Shown: positions 25,759 through 36,613 of the stretch, one piece after another | Layout of the letters: each line of letters begins with the position of its first letter | Numbering within the stretch: position 1 is the first letter of the stretch | NCBI RefSeq assembly: GCF_001654865.1 | Contig: NZ_LXEO01000047.1 | Location: 62,001-126,000, forward strand | Reading direction: 5' to 3' | Origin: Buttiauxella noackiae ATCC 51607 | Lineage (GTDB): Bacteria; Pseudomonadota; Gammaproteobacteria; Enterobacterales; Enterobacteriaceae | DNA: 64,000 nucleotides | Notes under the pieces: model-generated | Told to the model about the DNA's origin: nothing | Database searches by the model: none | Seen by the model: only the letters and a program-made list of their open reading frames with translations | Translations under genes and position numbers: made by a program

Positions 25759-27261
25759 TTACGCATATCGCAATGGCAAACTGACGCTGACGCGCGTGCC
25801 GTGAGTACAGGAAATAGTGAGCGTTCCGCCAAGCGCCGTAACGCGTTCGCGCATGCCTGCCAGGCCAAAACCTTGCAGACCGGAGTCGGAAGGCAAGCCG
25901 CTGCCGTCATCTTCAATCACCAACATCAGCCGCATGTCCTGCTGCCAGCCATGAATCGTTACTGCGCTGGCACTGGCGTGTTTCACAATGTTGTTCAGCC
26001 CTTCCTGGCAGACGCGGAACAGCGTAACGCGCTGGCTTTCGCTCAGTAGCGGCTCGTCGATTTTCCAGTCGAGGTGGCTCACGATTCCACGGCTTTCCAG
26101 CTCCATTTCACGCATCAGCGAACGAATCGCCTGCTCCAGAGATAAATCATCCAGTTGGCGTGGACGCAGTCTTCCCAGCAGGCGGCGTACCGAATCGTAA
26201 ATCCCAAGTGACAGCTGCTCGATATGCGCCCCACCCAATTTGACCCCTTCGTTTCCCGGGGCCAGGCGCTGCACAATACCCGCCTGGGTGCGAATCGCGG
26301 TAATGGTCTGGCCGATATCGTCATGGAGTTCACGGGCCACTTCGCGCCGCACGCTCTCTTCAGTTTCCAACAGGCGTTCAGCAAGGCGGCGATTGCGTGC
26401 AAGCTCAGTTTGCAGGGACTGGTTAAGCTCACGCAGACGCTGGATCCCTGCCCCCAGCAATAGCCCGGTCAGGCTTTGTGCCAGCAACGAAAGCAGTAGA
26501 TCCACCGGGTGATCGTGCCAGGTTTGGCTGGCGATAAGCGCGATGGCGTTCATCAACGTCGCGATCAGCGCTCCCTGCCAGCCGTAATGCCAGGCCAGCG
26601 CGATAATGGGCAACGCCAGGCAAAATGGGGTAAAGCGGGAAAGTTCGTCAGGTAGCCCAAGTTGTAGCCACAGGCTGACCACAAACAGCAGCAGATACCA
26701 GATAAGGTGACGAGCACGCCAGTTCACCGGTTGTGAAACAACTCCTGGCCCCAGCGGCTGCCAGACGGTACTGGTCAGGTAATGCCAGATGACGAGGCAG
26801 GTTGGGGCCAGGGTTAACCCACCGGTCAGCGTGAGCAACAGCGCGTTCAGGGTCTCCTCCCCTTGCCCGAGCCACGGCAACGACTGTAACAGTGCGGCGG
26901 CAATCAGCGCCCCGCCTTGACGGAGCAAAGTGCGCCAGTCACGCTGATGGCGGTAGCGGGAAATCAGAGCCACGGGCAGGAGAGTGAGCACTCCGCCAAT
27001 CATCAGCAGTGGAAGATGCGCCAGCGCCACTTCCTGCGCCAGCCAGCCGAGCATCAACCACTCTGCTCCGAGCAATACGGGCCAGTAGCCGCGCGGGCAT
27101 TGCAGCATCAGCCCTAAGCGCAGGCCGAAGGGAAACAGCAGTACTGCAAGCTCAGGCCGTTCCACCAGGTGCAAGCTGATACTCCACAGGCAAAACCACG
27201 CGGCAGAAAAGATAAAAAAGCTGGCGACAATGGAGATAAGCCGGGAGAAAAAGGGTTGCAT
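25759..27261 (-). CDS. uhpB: Sensor histidine kinase UhpB
   Basis: UhpB is the membrane histidine kinase that phosphorylates UhpA in response to the UhpC signal. The 500-residue protein has a polytopic N-terminal half (about 1-275), the phospho-His in [17 protein letters not shown] near 313, and a HATPase domain ([12 protein letters not shown] near 408, then DDGSGLP). ATG 27261 is preferred to 27267 because it matches the E. coli start and overlaps the uhpA stop as TGATG, which implies translational coupling. Confidence 0.95.
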   Translation of the reverse strand: MQPFFSRLISIVASFFIFSAAWFCLWSISLHLVERPELAVLLFPFGLRLGLMLQCPRGYWPVLLGAEWLMLGWLAQEVALAHLPLLMIGGVLTLLPVALISRYRHQRDWRTLLRQGGALIAAALLQSLPWLGQGEETLNALLLTLTGGLTLAPTCLVIWHYLTSTVWQPLGPGVVSQPVNWRARHLIWYLLLFVVSLWLQLGLPDELSRFTPFCLALPIIALAWHYGWQGALIATLMNAIALIASQTWHDHPVDLLLSLLAQSLTGLLLGAGIQRLRELNQSLQTELARNRRLAERLLETEESVRREVARELHDDIGQTITAIRTQAGIVQRLAPGNEGVKLGGAHIEQLSLGIYDSVRRLLGRLRPRQLDDLSLEQAIRSLMREMELESRGIVSHLDWKIDEPLLSESQRVTLFRVCQEGLNNIVKHASASAVTIHGWQQDMRLMLVIEDDGSGLPSDSGLQGFGLAGMRERVTALGGTLTISCTHGTRVSVSLPLRYA

Positions 27262-27851
27262 CACCATCCGTCAAACAGGCGATGAGCCAGTCCGACATCG
27301 TTACTGACGTTGAGTTTTTCCATCAGATTAGCGCGATGCACGTGAACTGTCTTAGGCGAAAGCCCAAGTTCAGTAGCAATCTCTTTGACCGCCATGCCCT
27401 GGGCCAATTTTTCTGCCACCTGGCGCTCGCGTTTGGTTAGCGGATCCTGCCGTCCGGCCGCCAGTTTCACGGCAATGTCTGGCGTCAGGTAGCAGCCACC
27501 CGTCGCCACCGTATGGACGGCGGCAATCAGCTCATCCGGGCTACAGCGTTTTGACAAAAAGCCTCGCGCGCCGGCGTTTAAAGCCTGCTCAACCAGCGCC
27601 GGGCTGTCGTGAACCGACAACATAATCGTCGCCATCCCTTTTGGTAGCTGGCTGAGCAATTCCAGCCCGGAAATATCCGGCATCGAGATGTCGCAAATAC
27701 ACACCTGCACGCCGCGCCCCGGCAGCCCGGCGAGCGCTTCGCGCCCGGAGCCGAACTCAACCACAATCTGAAAATCCGGCTCCAGCCCTAACAGCTGTGC
27801 AAAGCCGGAGCGGACGATAAGGTGGTCGTCAATAAGGGCGATGGTTATCAT
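27261..27851 (-). CDS. uhpA: Response regulator UhpA
   Basis: UhpA activates uhpT after phosphorylation by UhpB. The 196-residue protein has a receiver domain with the phospho-acceptor Asp in [10 protein letters not shown] near residue 54 and a LuxR/NarL-type helix-turn-helix ([15 protein letters not shown] through [19 protein letters not shown], 138-180). GGAAAG precedes the ATG. It heads uhpABC. An intrinsic terminator lies only 19-48 nt upstream of its ATG. Confidence 0.96.
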   Translation of the reverse strand: MITIALIDDHLIVRSGFAQLLGLEPDFQIVVEFGSGREALAGLPGRGVQVCICDISMPDISGLELLSQLPKGMATIMLSVHDSPALVEQALNAGARGFLSKRCSPDELIAAVHTVATGGCYLTPDIAVKLAAGRQDPLTKRERQVAEKLAQGMAVKEIATELGLSPKTVHVHRANLMEKLNVSNDVGLAHRLFDGW

Positions 27852-27869
27852 GATACTTTCCAGGAAGGT

Positions 27870-27899
27870 AAAAACGCGCTTACCTTAGCGATAAGCGCG
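27870..27899 (-). terminator. Intrinsic terminator or attenuator in the uhpA leader
   Basis: Read on the minus strand, CGCGCTTA / 9-nt loop / TAAGCGCG is followed by TTTTT. This is an 8-bp GC-rich stem plus U tract, the form of a Rho-independent terminator. It could end miaE transcripts. It lies so close to the uhpA ATG (27851) that any uhpA promoter must be upstream of it, so it could also attenuate uhpA. Confidence 0.75.
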
Positions 27900-27963
27900 A
27901 AGCTGTTCAAGCCTTAAGCAATTCCAGGGAGGCCACAGGCAGCGACAACTCAGATCCAGCTAT

Positions 27964-28725
27964 TTAAGAGAAAGGTACGCCACTGTGAAAACGAAACTCT
28001 TCATCAGGGCGACTAATCAATGCCGCTTCTACCTCGCCAAAGAAACGCACACGATCGCTGATGTCCCCACCCGCAATCTGTTCAGCCAGCGCTAAATAAT
28101 CCTGGTAATGTCGGGCTTCAGAACGCAAAAGCGACAAATAGAATTTCTGTAATTCTTCATCGAGGTGCGGAGCCAGTGCGGCAAAACGCTCACAGGATCG
28201 CGCTTCGATGTACGCCCCACAAATCAGTTTATCCACCAGCATAACCGGCTCATGAGTACGCGTTTGGCTCAGCAGCGCTTTGGCGTAACGGCTGGCGGTC
28301 ATTTTCACGTAGGGAATATTGCGGGCGAGCATAATCTCGCGTACCTGCCAGAAGTGATGTAGCTCTTCTTTAATCAACAAAACCATACTGTCGATAAGCT
28401 GCTGGCCCCAGACACTCTGTGTTTGCGGCATGACGCTTTTGCTCAGGGTTTTATGCAGCGCGATGAAATCAGGCTCAGCGCCCTCACGGAAAGCAAAATC
28501 TTCATAGGGTTTTAGCCAATCAAGTAAAAACTGCGCACTGCTTTTATCGGCGACATATTTACGAATCAAAAACATCGCTGTTTGCGCAGCCTTGAGTTCG
28601 CACACCAGATGGTCAGTCAGCAGCAATGGCAAATGCTCCGGCTGGCGGGCTTTTTCAATCCATGCATCAGGCGTTGGGCAGTGTAGAAAATTCAGTACCG
28701 GGGAGAGTAGTTGCGGGTAGTTCAT
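27964..28725 (-). CDS. miaE: tRNA ms2io6A37 hydroxylase MiaE
   Basis: MiaE is an O2-dependent non-haem di-iron monooxygenase that hydroxylates ms2i6A at position 37 of tRNAs to ms2io6A. The 253-residue helical protein shows the di-iron ligands in EELHHFWQ near 119, EARSCERF near 178 and EARHYQDY near 208. E. coli K-12 lacks miaE; Salmonella has it near argI, as here. It lies 56 bp downstream of rraB on the same strand. Confidence 0.95.
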   Translation of the reverse strand: MNYPQLLSPVLNFLHCPTPDAWIEKARQPEHLPLLLTDHLVCELKAAQTAMFLIRKYVADKSSAQFLLDWLKPYEDFAFREGAEPDFIALHKTLSKSVMPQTQSVWGQQLIDSMVLLIKEELHHFWQVREIMLARNIPYVKMTASRYAKALLSQTRTHEPVMLVDKLICGAYIEARSCERFAALAPHLDEELQKFYLSLLRSEARHYQDYLALAEQIAGGDISDRVRFFGEVEAALISRPDEEFRFHSGVPFS

Positions 28726-28749
28726 AATGGGGAGTTATCTTTCCTTGAT

Positions 28750-28773
28750 GTGCAGCGGCATTTACCGCTGCAC
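28750..28773 (-). terminator. Hairpin between rraB and miaE
   Basis: A perfect 9-bp stem (GTGCAGCGG / CCGCTGCAC) follows the rraB stop. The minus strand continues ATCAAGG with no T run, so it is probably a weak stop or 3'-end-stabilising hairpin, and transcription may continue into miaE. Confidence 0.5.
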
Positions 28774-28781
28774 AGAAGAGA

Positions 28782-29201
28782 TTAGTGGCGTACGCCGTCG
28801 TCGTCTTCGTCGGCTAAATCTTCGTCGTCATCACCTTCTTCACCATTCGGATCTTCGTAGTAAGTGCCCCAACCGTCATACTCCACACCGAATTTCTCAG
28901 CGAGGTTCAGCAGTTGTTCTACTTGCTCATCCAACAGCTCAGCTTTTAACGCACATTCGCTCAGCACGTCACAGCAGATAACGGTATCACCCTCTTCCAC
29001 TTCAAGCTCTTCCGGATCAGTAACTTCGTAACCCATTTTGAAAGCTTCAACAGCTGCTTTTTCAAGAGTTTCGAAGTCATCTGCGGAAAGGTGATGCTCA
29101 ATAGTGTACAGCGCGTCAGGATCGCTGCCGTCTTCCAGTAATTCTTCAATAATCAAACGCGTTTCTTCGCGTTGCTCTTCGAGCAGTTCTGGATTTGCCA
29201 T
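28782..29201 (-). CDS. rraB: RNase E inhibitor RraB
   Basis: RraB binds RNase E and modulates mRNA decay and degradosome composition. The 139-residue acidic protein starts [15 protein letters not shown] and ends in a very acidic tail ([16 protein letters not shown]), as in E. coli. The frame is open 38 codons upstream, but ATG 29201 follows GAGGAAAGGGCC and gives the family length. It diverges from argI. Confidence 0.94.
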   Translation of the reverse strand: MANPELLEEQREETRLIIEELLEDGSDPDALYTIEHHLSADDFETLEKAAVEAFKMGYEVTDPEELEVEEGDTVICCDVLSECALKAELLDEQVEQLLNLAEKFGVEYDGWGTYYEDPNGEEGDDDEDLADEDDDGVRH

Positions 29202-29298
29202 GGCCCTTTCCTCAATTTGTAGGCAGATACTTCTATTTTCACACACGGCTGAGTTTGCCTCCACCTTTCCCGGTAAAGTTTTTACACAGGGGGTTGCA

Positions 29299-29337
29299 AA
29301 TGAATATTCATACATATAAATTGAATATTAATTCAAT
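29299..29337 (+). promoter_or_regulatory. Tandem ARG boxes (ArgR operator) of argI
   Basis: Two 18-bp ARG boxes are separated by 3 bp, the standard ArgR operator geometry. Box 1 (29299-29316) has TGAAT ATTC ATACA. Box 2 (29320-29337) has TGAAT ATTA ATTCA, a perfect match to the palindromic core. They end 27 bp before the argI ATG, so ArgR-arginine should repress argI. Confidence 0.88.
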
Positions 29338-29364
29338 AAATGGCTTGTGCCATGCGAGGAAAAT

Positions 29365-30372
29365 ATGAGTCATTTCTACCAAAAGCATTTTCTTAAATTA
29401 CTGGATTTCACTCCTGCACAGCTTCATGAATTACTTACGCTTTCTGCCAAACTAAAAAACGACAAGAAAAAAGGCAATGAAGTTCAGCACCTTACTGGAA
29501 AAAATATCGCGCTCATCTTCGAAAAAGACTCGACTCGTACGAGGTGCTCTTTCGAAGTTGCCGCATTTGACCAGGGCGCTCGCGTCACTTATCTCGGCCC
29601 AAGCGGAAGCCAGATTGGGCATAAAGAATCAATTAAAGATACGGCGCGTGTATTAGGCCGTATGTACGATGGTATTCAGTATCGTGGATTTGGGCAGGAA
29701 ATCGTTGAAACGCTGGCGCAGTTTGCCGGTGTCCCGGTATGGAATGGCCTGACGAACGAGTTTCACCCTACGCAATTACTGGCCGATTTACTGACGATGC
29801 AGGAACAACTACCTGGCAAAACCTTCCAGGAGATGACACTGGTTTACGCCGGAGATGCGCGTAACAACATGGGAAACTCCATGCTTGAAGCCGCCGCATT
29901 GACCGGGATGGACTTACGTTTAGTTGCACCGCAGGCTTGCTGGCCAGATGAAAATTTGGTGGCGGAATGCCAGGCTATGGCCGCACACAACGGTGGGAAA
30001 ATCACCCTGACGGAAGATATCGCCGCAGGTGTGAAAGGCGCTGACTTCATTTATACCGATGTGTGGGTATCAATGGGCGAGGCCAAAGAGAAATGGGCTG
30101 AGCGTATTAACCTGCTGCGCCCTTATCAGGTAAATAACGCGATGCTGGCGCTGACCGGCAATCCACAGGTGAAATTCCTGCACTGCCTCCCTGCATTCCA
30201 TGATGACCAGACCACGCTTGGTAAACAGATGGCGGAGCAATATGGCCTGCATGGTGGTATGGAAGTGACGGACGAAGTGTTTGAGTCGGCAAATAGCGTC
30301 GTGTTCGATCAAGCTGAAAACCGTATGCACACGATTAAAGCGGTGATGGTTGCAACACTTGCGAAGCTTTAA
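29365..30372 (+). CDS. argI: Anabolic ornithine carbamoyltransferase ArgI
   Basis: This enzyme makes citrulline from ornithine and carbamoyl phosphate in arginine biosynthesis. The 335-residue protein has the carbamoyl-phosphate motif [10 protein letters not shown] near 55, HPTQ near 139 and the catalytic-Cys motif HCLP near 273. ATG 29365 ([13 protein letters not shown]) is used, not the upstream ATG 29347, because GAGGAAA lies just before it and the length fits. The ARG boxes mark it as the biosynthetic enzyme; the related gene at 33908 is the catabolic one. Confidence 0.95.
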   Translation: MSHFYQKHFLKLLDFTPAQLHELLTLSAKLKNDKKKGNEVQHLTGKNIALIFEKDSTRTRCSFEVAAFDQGARVTYLGPSGSQIGHKESIKDTARVLGRMYDGIQYRGFGQEIVETLAQFAGVPVWNGLTNEFHPTQLLADLLTMQEQLPGKTFQEMTLVYAGDARNNMGNSMLEAAALTGMDLRLVAPQACWPDENLVAECQAMAAHNGGKITLTEDIAAGVKGADFIYTDVWVSMGEAKEKWAERINLLRPYQVNNAMLALTGNPQVKFLHCLPAFHDDQTTLGKQMAEQYGLHGGMEVTDEVFESANSVVFDQAENRMHTIKAVMVATLAKL

Positions 30373-30380
30373 TTTTCAGT

Positions 30381-30410
30381 GGCGGATGGTTGTAGCCATC
30401 CGCCTCTGTA
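30381..30410 (+). terminator. argI terminator
   Basis: A perfect 9-bp stem (GGCGGATGG, loop TTGTAG, CCATCCGCC) is followed by TCTGTATTTT. It lies just after argI and runs into an ERIC element. Confidence 0.75.
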
Positions 30411-30522
30411 TTTTAGTTGCATCGAGGCGGCAAAAGAAGGAATCCCGATGAGCTTACGTAAGTAAGTGAATCGGTTGAGTGAGTGCAGCCAACAAAGAGA
30501 CAATTTGAAGTATGAAGGGTAT
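30409..30522. repeat. ERIC element between argI and tabA
   Basis: The sequence contains AATCCCGATGAGCTTAC, then AAGTAAGTG and later TTGAAGTATGA, recognisable ERIC (enterobacterial repetitive intergenic consensus) landmarks. It folds as nested stems: outer CCGAT (30445-30449) with ATCGG (30470-30474), inner CTTAC (30453-30457) with GTAAG (30462-30466) around a GTAA loop. The element ends at the tabA stop codon. Confidence 0.88.
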
Positions 30523-31647
<1,125 letters not shown>

Positions 31648-32868
31648 ATGGACAAGCACTATGTTGGTTCCGAAATTGGACAGCTTCGCAGTGTAATGCT
31701 GCATCGCCCTAATCTGAGCCTGAAAAGACTCACCCCTTCTAACTGCCAGGAATTATTATTCGACGACGTTTTATCTGTAGAACGTGCTGGCGAAGAACAC
31801 GATATATTTGCTAATACGTTACGCGGTGAGGGGGTTGAGGTTTTATTACTGACAGACCTTCTGACTCAAACCCTGGATGTCAGCGATGCCAAAGCATGGC
31901 TGCTGGCGACTCAGATTTCTGACTACCGCCTTGGCCCAGCATTTGCCTCGGACATTCGCAGCTGGCTTGCAGATATGCCACATCGTGAATTAGCTCGCAG
32001 ACTGAGCGGTGGCCTGACTTATGGTGAAATTCCAACTTATATTCAAAATATGGTTGTCGATACCCATGAAGTCACCGACTTTATTATGAAACCGCTGCCG
32101 AACCATTTATTCACCCGCGATACTTCATGCTGGATTTACAATGGCGTATCTATCAACCCAATGGCCAAAGCCGCACGCCAACGTGAAACAAATAACCTGC
32201 GAGCAATTTACCGTTGGCATCCATTATTTACCGATGGAAACTTTATTAAATATTATGGCGACGACAATATTAATTATGACCACGCAACATTAGAAGGCGG
32301 TGATGTATTAGTCATTGGCCGTGGCGCGGTATTAATTGGTTTGTCTGAGCGCACCACTCCGCAGGGTGTGGAGTTCCTCGCTGAATCATTATTCAAACAT
32401 CAACAGGCCACTCGCGTTATTGCCGTTGAACTGCCTAAACACCGCTCCTGTATGCACCTCGATACCGTGATGACACACATCGATATCGACACTTTCTCCG
32501 TCTACCCGGAAGTAGTCCGCAAAGACGCCCAGTGCTGGACGTTAACCCCGGATGGCCGTGGCGGCATCAAACGCCATCAGGAGCCAAACCTGCTGCACGC
32601 CATTGAACAAGCGCTGGGTATCGATCAGGTGCGTTTAATCACCACTGGCGGTGATGCGTTTGAAGCTGAACGTGAGCAATGGAATGACGCCAATAACGTG
32701 CTAACCGTGCGCCCAGGTGTGGTCATCGGCTACGAGCGCAATATCTGGACCAACGAGAAATACGACAAGGCAGGCATCAAAGTCTTGCCGATTCCTGGTG
32801 ACGAACTGGGTCGTGGCCGCGGTGGCGCACGCTGCATGAGCTGCCCGTTAGAACGTGACGGTATTTAA
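31648..32868 (+). CDS. arcA: Arginine deiminase ArcA
   Basis: ArcA hydrolyses arginine to citrulline and ammonia, the first step of the arginine deiminase (ADI) pathway. The 406-residue protein has the guanidine-modifying fold signatures: [17 protein letters not shown] near 213, [11 protein letters not shown] near 268, and the C-terminal nucleophile Cys in [12 protein letters not shown] near 397. AAAGGAATA precedes the ATG. It is the first gene of arcA-arcC-arcB-arcD; this order is inferred as one operon from strand and spacing. This arcA is unrelated to the ArcA response regulator. Confidence 0.96.
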   Translation: MDKHYVGSEIGQLRSVMLHRPNLSLKRLTPSNCQELLFDDVLSVERAGEEHDIFANTLRGEGVEVLLLTDLLTQTLDVSDAKAWLLATQISDYRLGPAFASDIRSWLADMPHRELARRLSGGLTYGEIPTYIQNMVVDTHEVTDFIMKPLPNHLFTRDTSCWIYNGVSINPMAKAARQRETNNLRAIYRWHPLFTDGNFIKYYGDDNINYDHATLEGGDVLVIGRGAVLIGLSERTTPQGVEFLAESLFKHQQATRVIAVELPKHRSCMHLDTVMTHIDIDTFSVYPEVVRKDAQCWTLTPDGRGGIKRHQEPNLLHAIEQALGIDQVRLITTGGDAFEAEREQWNDANNVLTVRPGVVIGYERNIWTNEKYDKAGIKVLPIPGDELGRGRGGARCMSCPLERDGI

Positions 32869-32885
32869 GTCCTGGGAGAGATGAA

Positions 32886-33797
32886 ATGGAACACAAACCG
32901 ACACTGGTTGTCGCACTGGGCGGCAACGCGCTATTGAAACGCGGCGAGCCTCTGGAAGCGGAAATACAACGTAAGAACATTGATTTAGCGGCTAAAACCA
33001 TCGCACAACTCACCTCCTCCTGGCGTGTAGTGCTGGTTCATGGCAATGGCCCACAAGTCGGGTTGCTGGCACTGCAAAACAGTGCCTATCAAAAAGTAAC
33101 GCCATATCCGCTGGACATTCTTGGGGCCGAAAGCCAGGGAATGATTGGCTACATGCTACAGCAGTCGCTGAAAAATCAGCTGCCAAACCGGGAGGTCAGC
33201 GTACTGCTGACCCAGGTTGAAGTGGACGCCAATGACCCCGCGTTCGAAAACCCAACGAAGTACATCGGCCCGGTGTATGACAAGGCACAAGCCGACATGC
33301 TGGTTGCGGAAAAAGGCTGGACAGTTAAAGCCGACGGCCAGTATTTCCGCCGGGTAGTGCCATCTCCACAACCAAAACAGATTGTGGAAAGCGATGCGAT
33401 CACAGCCCTTATCCAGCGCGATCACCTGGTGATTTGTAACGGTGGCGGCGGTGTTCCGGTAGTGGAAAAAGCCGACGGCTTCCACGGTATCGAAGCGGTG
33501 ATTGATAAAGATCTTTCTGCCGCATTGCTGGCACGCCAGATCGAAGCCGATGCGCTGTTGATCCTCACCGATGCCGACGCCGTATATCTCGATTGGGGCA
33601 CGCCAACTCAACGACCAATTTCCCATATTACGCCGCAGGAACTGGATGCCATGAAATTCGATGCAGGTTCTATGGGGCCGAAGGTCGCCGCCTGCAGCAA
33701 GTTCGTAGCCCTTTGCCACGGCATTGCCGGAATTGGTGCGCTCGAAGATGGCCCAGCCATTCTGGCAGGCGAAAAAGGCACATTGATTCGCGAGTAG
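32886..33797 (+). CDS. arcC: Carbamate kinase ArcC
   Basis: ArcC transfers phosphate from carbamoyl phosphate to ADP, the ATP-yielding step of the ADI pathway. The 303-residue amino-acid-kinase-family protein has [14 protein letters not shown] at residue 9, [15 protein letters not shown] near 50, and [11 protein letters not shown] near 184. It begins 17 nt after arcA with GGAGAG 5 nt before ATG 32886. A repeat cluster lies between it and arcB. Confidence 0.95.
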   Translation: MEHKPTLVVALGGNALLKRGEPLEAEIQRKNIDLAAKTIAQLTSSWRVVLVHGNGPQVGLLALQNSAYQKVTPYPLDILGAESQGMIGYMLQQSLKNQLPNREVSVLLTQVEVDANDPAFENPTKYIGPVYDKAQADMLVAEKGWTVKADGQYFRRVVPSPQPKQIVESDAITALIQRDHLVICNGGGGVPVVEKADGFHGIEAVIDKDLSAALLARQIEADALLILTDADAVYLDWGTPTQRPISHITPQELDAMKFDAGSMGPKVAACSKFVALCHGIAGIGALEDGPAILAGEKGTLIRE

Positions 33798-33810
33798 CTG
33801 GTGAAAGCAT

Positions 33811-33883
33811 GTCGGGTGGCGCAGTACTTACCCGACCTACAAAAGGCCGTTGTAGGGTGGATAAGCGAACGCGCTATCCACCA
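33811..33883. repeat. REP-like palindromic repeats inside the arc operon
   Basis: GTCGGGT (33811-33817) pairs with ACCCGAC (33830-33836), and GGTGGAT (33856-33862) pairs with ATCCACC (33876-33882). This cluster interrupts a presumed operon, so it would be part of the arcC-arcB mRNA and could affect stability or processing there. Confidence 0.75.
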
Positions 33884-33907
33884 TCAAAATTAAAAAGGAT
33901 AACGAAA

Positions 33908-34912
33908 ATGACCGTCAACTTAAAAAACCGCAACTTCCTGAAACTACTGGACTTCAAACCGGTAGAAATCCAGTACCTGATCGATCTGTCTCGCGAACTG
34001 AAAGCCGCCAAAAAAGCCGGTACTGAGAAGAAAACCCTGGTGGGCAAAAACATCGCGCTGATTTTTGAAAAAACCTCCACCCGCACGCGCTGTGCGTTTG
34101 AAGTTGGTGCGTTTGATCAAGGTGCCCTGGTGACTTATCTCGGCCCAAGCGGCTCACAGATTGGCCACAAAGAATCAATGAAAGATACCGCACGCGTATT
34201 AGGCCGGATGTATGACGGCATTGAATACCGTGGCTACGGCCAGGATATCGTCGAAGAACTGGGCGAGTATGCAGGTGTTCCGGTGTGGAACGGCCTGACC
34301 AATGAATACCACCCAACTCAAATTCTCGCGGATTTGATGACCATGCTTGAGCACGCACCGGATAAAAAACTTCAGGATATCGCCTTCGCTTATCTGGGTG
34401 ATGCTCGCAACAACATGGGTAACTCCCTGATGGTGGGTGCGGCGAAGATGGGCATGGATATTCGCCTGGTGGCACCAAAAGCATTCTGGCCAGAACCTGC
34501 CCTGGTTGAACAATGCCGTGCTATCGCCAAAGAAACCGGTGGTCGCATCATGCTGACCGATAGCGTCGAAGAAGGCGTTGCAGGCGTTGATTTCCTCTAC
34601 ACCGATGTGTGGGTTTCTATGGGCGAACCTAAAGAAGCCTGGGCTGAACGTGTCAGTATCATGACCCCATATCAGGTTAACCAGAATGTCATCAATGCCA
34701 CTGGCAACCCGAACGTGAAATTCATGCACTGCCTGCCAGCCTTCCACAACGAACACACCAAAGTCGGTAAAGAAATCGAGCAGGAATACGGCCTGAAAGG
34801 GCTGGAAGTGACTGAAGAAGTCTTTGAGTCAGCACATTCCATTGTCTTCGATGAAGCCGAAAACCGTATGCATACGATTAAAGCCGTCATGGTTGCCACG
34901 CTCGGAGAGTAA
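33908..34912 (+). CDS. arcB: Catabolic ornithine carbamoyltransferase ArcB
   Basis: In the ADI pathway this enzyme converts citrulline and phosphate to ornithine and carbamoyl phosphate for ArcC. The 334-residue protein carries the same motifs as arg[12 protein letters not shown] near 55, HPTQ near 139, HCLP near 273. It is clearly a paralogue of the anabolic gene 4 kb upstream. The catabolic role rests on its place between arcC and arcD and the lack of ARG boxes. The frame is open upstream from 33593, but ATG 33908 follows AAAAAGGATAACG. Confidence 0.93.
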   Translation: MTVNLKNRNFLKLLDFKPVEIQYLIDLSRELKAAKKAGTEKKTLVGKNIALIFEKTSTRTRCAFEVGAFDQGALVTYLGPSGSQIGHKESMKDTARVLGRMYDGIEYRGYGQDIVEELGEYAGVPVWNGLTNEYHPTQILADLMTMLEHAPDKKLQDIAFAYLGDARNNMGNSLMVGAAKMGMDIRLVAPKAFWPEPALVEQCRAIAKETGGRIMLTDSVEEGVAGVDFLYTDVWVSMGEPKEAWAERVSIMTPYQVNQNVINATGNPNVKFMHCLPAFHNEHTKVGKEIEQEYGLKGLEVTEEVFESAHSIVFDEAENRMHTIKAVMVATLGE

Positions 34913-34987
34913 TTCGCACTGGCGGCGGGATCTCTCTCGCCGCCAATCGTGCATTCATGCTGCATCCCACAGCAAGAGGAAAGGAAA

Positions 34988-36457
34988 ATGGCCGATGCTA
35001 CCCACGGAGATGTCGCCGCGACATCCACAACAAAAGAAACAAAATTAGGGCTTAGCGCGCTGGTTGCGCTGGTAATTGGTTCAATGATTGGCGGTGGGGT
35101 ATTCAGCCTGCCGCAAAACTTTGGCTCCGTCGCCTCACCGGGCGCGTTACTCATTGGTTGGGTAATTACCGGAGTCGGGATGTTATGTCTCGCATTTATC
35201 TATCAAAATCTTAGCTCCCGTTGCCCGGAACTTGAAGGGGGGGTCTATAGCTACGCACGCGCTGGATTCGGCGATTTCATCGGCTTCCAGTCAGCCTGGG
35301 GCTACTGGTTCTCTGCCTGGCTGGGCAACGTTTCCTATGCGGTATTACTGTTTAGCGCGATGAGCTTTTTCATCCCGGTATTCGGCGATGGTAATAACCT
35401 GCCATCGATAATTGGCGCATCTATCGTGTTGTGGCTGGTACACGCACTGGTACTGCGCGGCGTACGTGAAGCGGCTTACATCAACACGATACTCACTGTT
35501 GTCAAAGTGGTTATCCTGCTGGTGTTTATCGTCGCGGTGTTGATAGCCTTTAAGATCGGTGTCTTCACAGCCGACTTCTGGGGCCGCATGATGCTCGTCA
35601 ACGGCACAGCGCCTGAACTATTCGATCAGGTGAAAAATACTATGCTGGTGACCACATGGGTGTTTATCGGTATTGAAGGGGCGACCGTCGTTTCTGCTCG
35701 TGCCGCTAATCGTAGCGATATTGGTAAGGCCACGGTGATTGGTTTGCTGGGTGCACTGGCTATTTATGTGCTGGTCAGCGTGCTGTCGATGGGGATTTTA
35801 GATCAGGCGTCACTTGCCGGGCTGAGAAACCCTTCTATGGCGGGTGTGCTGGAAAATGTAGTTGGGCCATGGGGTGCTAAATTTGTTGCTGGTGGCGTTA
35901 TCCTTTCAGTTGCAGGTGCCCTGCTCGCCTGGACGCTTTTTGCCGCAGAATTGCCACGCGTAGCCGCCAAAGACGGTATCTTCCCGAAAGTCTTCGCCAA
36001 AGAGAACGCCAGACATTCACCGTCATTCTCGTTGTGGATAACCAACGGCTTAATCCAGTTATTCCTCATCCTCACACTGTTCTACGAAGCGGGTTACCAG
36101 GCGCTGTTCTCTATTGCAACCGCTGCCATTCTGCCGCCGTATCTGTTTAGCGCCGCCTATGGCCTGAAACTTGCCTGGACGGGCGAGCGCTACGCGAAAG
36201 GGGAATCACGCACCAGCGGCTTAATTCTCGGCGTTATCGCCACCGTTTATGGTTTCTGGCTTTGCTATGCCGCTGGCGACTCAATGCTACTGAGTTCGTT
36301 GCTATTCACCCCAGGACTTGTGGTCTTCCTGTGGCAGAAGAAACAGCAGGGGCAACAAATGCTGAAAAGTTATGAATGGGTAATCGCTGCGGCAATTCTA
36401 CTGTTAGCAGCCTGGACGTTAAAACTGGTTGTATCCGGATCTATTCAGATTACTTGA
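34988..36457 (+). CDS. arcD: Arginine:ornithine antiporter ArcD (APC family)
   Basis: ArcD exchanges external arginine for internal ornithine across the inner membrane, so the ADI pathway needs no energy for uptake. The 489-residue protein has about twelve to thirteen membrane segments. The APC substrate-binding start is GSMIGGGVFSLPQNF near residue 29, and GIEGATVVSARA is near 228. ATG 34988 follows AAGAGGAAAGGAAA. It lies 75 bp after arcB and ends in a strong terminator. Confidence 0.92.
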   Translation: MADATHGDVAATSTTKETKLGLSALVALVIGSMIGGGVFSLPQNFGSVASPGALLIGWVITGVGMLCLAFIYQNLSSRCPELEGGVYSYARAGFGDFIGFQSAWGYWFSAWLGNVSYAVLLFSAMSFFIPVFGDGNNLPSIIGASIVLWLVHALVLRGVREAAYINTILTVVKVVILLVFIVAVLIAFKIGVFTADFWGRMMLVNGTAPELFDQVKNTMLVTTWVFIGIEGATVVSARAANRSDIGKATVIGLLGALAIYVLVSVLSMGILDQASLAGLRNPSMAGVLENVVGPWGAKFVAGGVILSVAGALLAWTLFAAELPRVAAKDGIFPKVFAKENARHSPSFSLWITNGLIQLFLILTLFYEAGYQALFSIATAAILPPYLFSAAYGLKLAWTGERYAKGESRTSGLILGVIATVYGFWLCYAAGDSMLLSSLLFTPGLVVFLWQKKQQGQQMLKSYEWVIAAAILLLAAWTLKLVVSGSIQIT

Positions 36458-36461
36458 TAAC

Positions 36462-36492
36462 TTTAACGCCCCGAAAGGGGCGTTAAATTCTA
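36462..36492 (+). terminator. arc operon terminator
   Basis: A perfect 11-bp stem with GAAA tetraloop (TTTAACGCCCC / GGGGCGTTAAA) lies just after arcD and is followed by ATTCTAAT. It separates arcABCD-type genes from the ArgR-like gene. Confidence 0.82.
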
Positions 36493-36613
36493 ATAATAAT
36501 ATATTTAGCAACATTATTTGTTGGTTGGATTGGAAAAATCTGATCGAGCAAACGGTTTGGATTTATCAGCGGAGTAAATTAATAGCCTTAAAAATCAAGG
36601 AATGGTGAACACA

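Noticed and set aside
36033-36041. DnaA box inside arcD
   Set aside because: Perfect 9-mer but within coding sequence and isolated; expected by chance at about this frequency.
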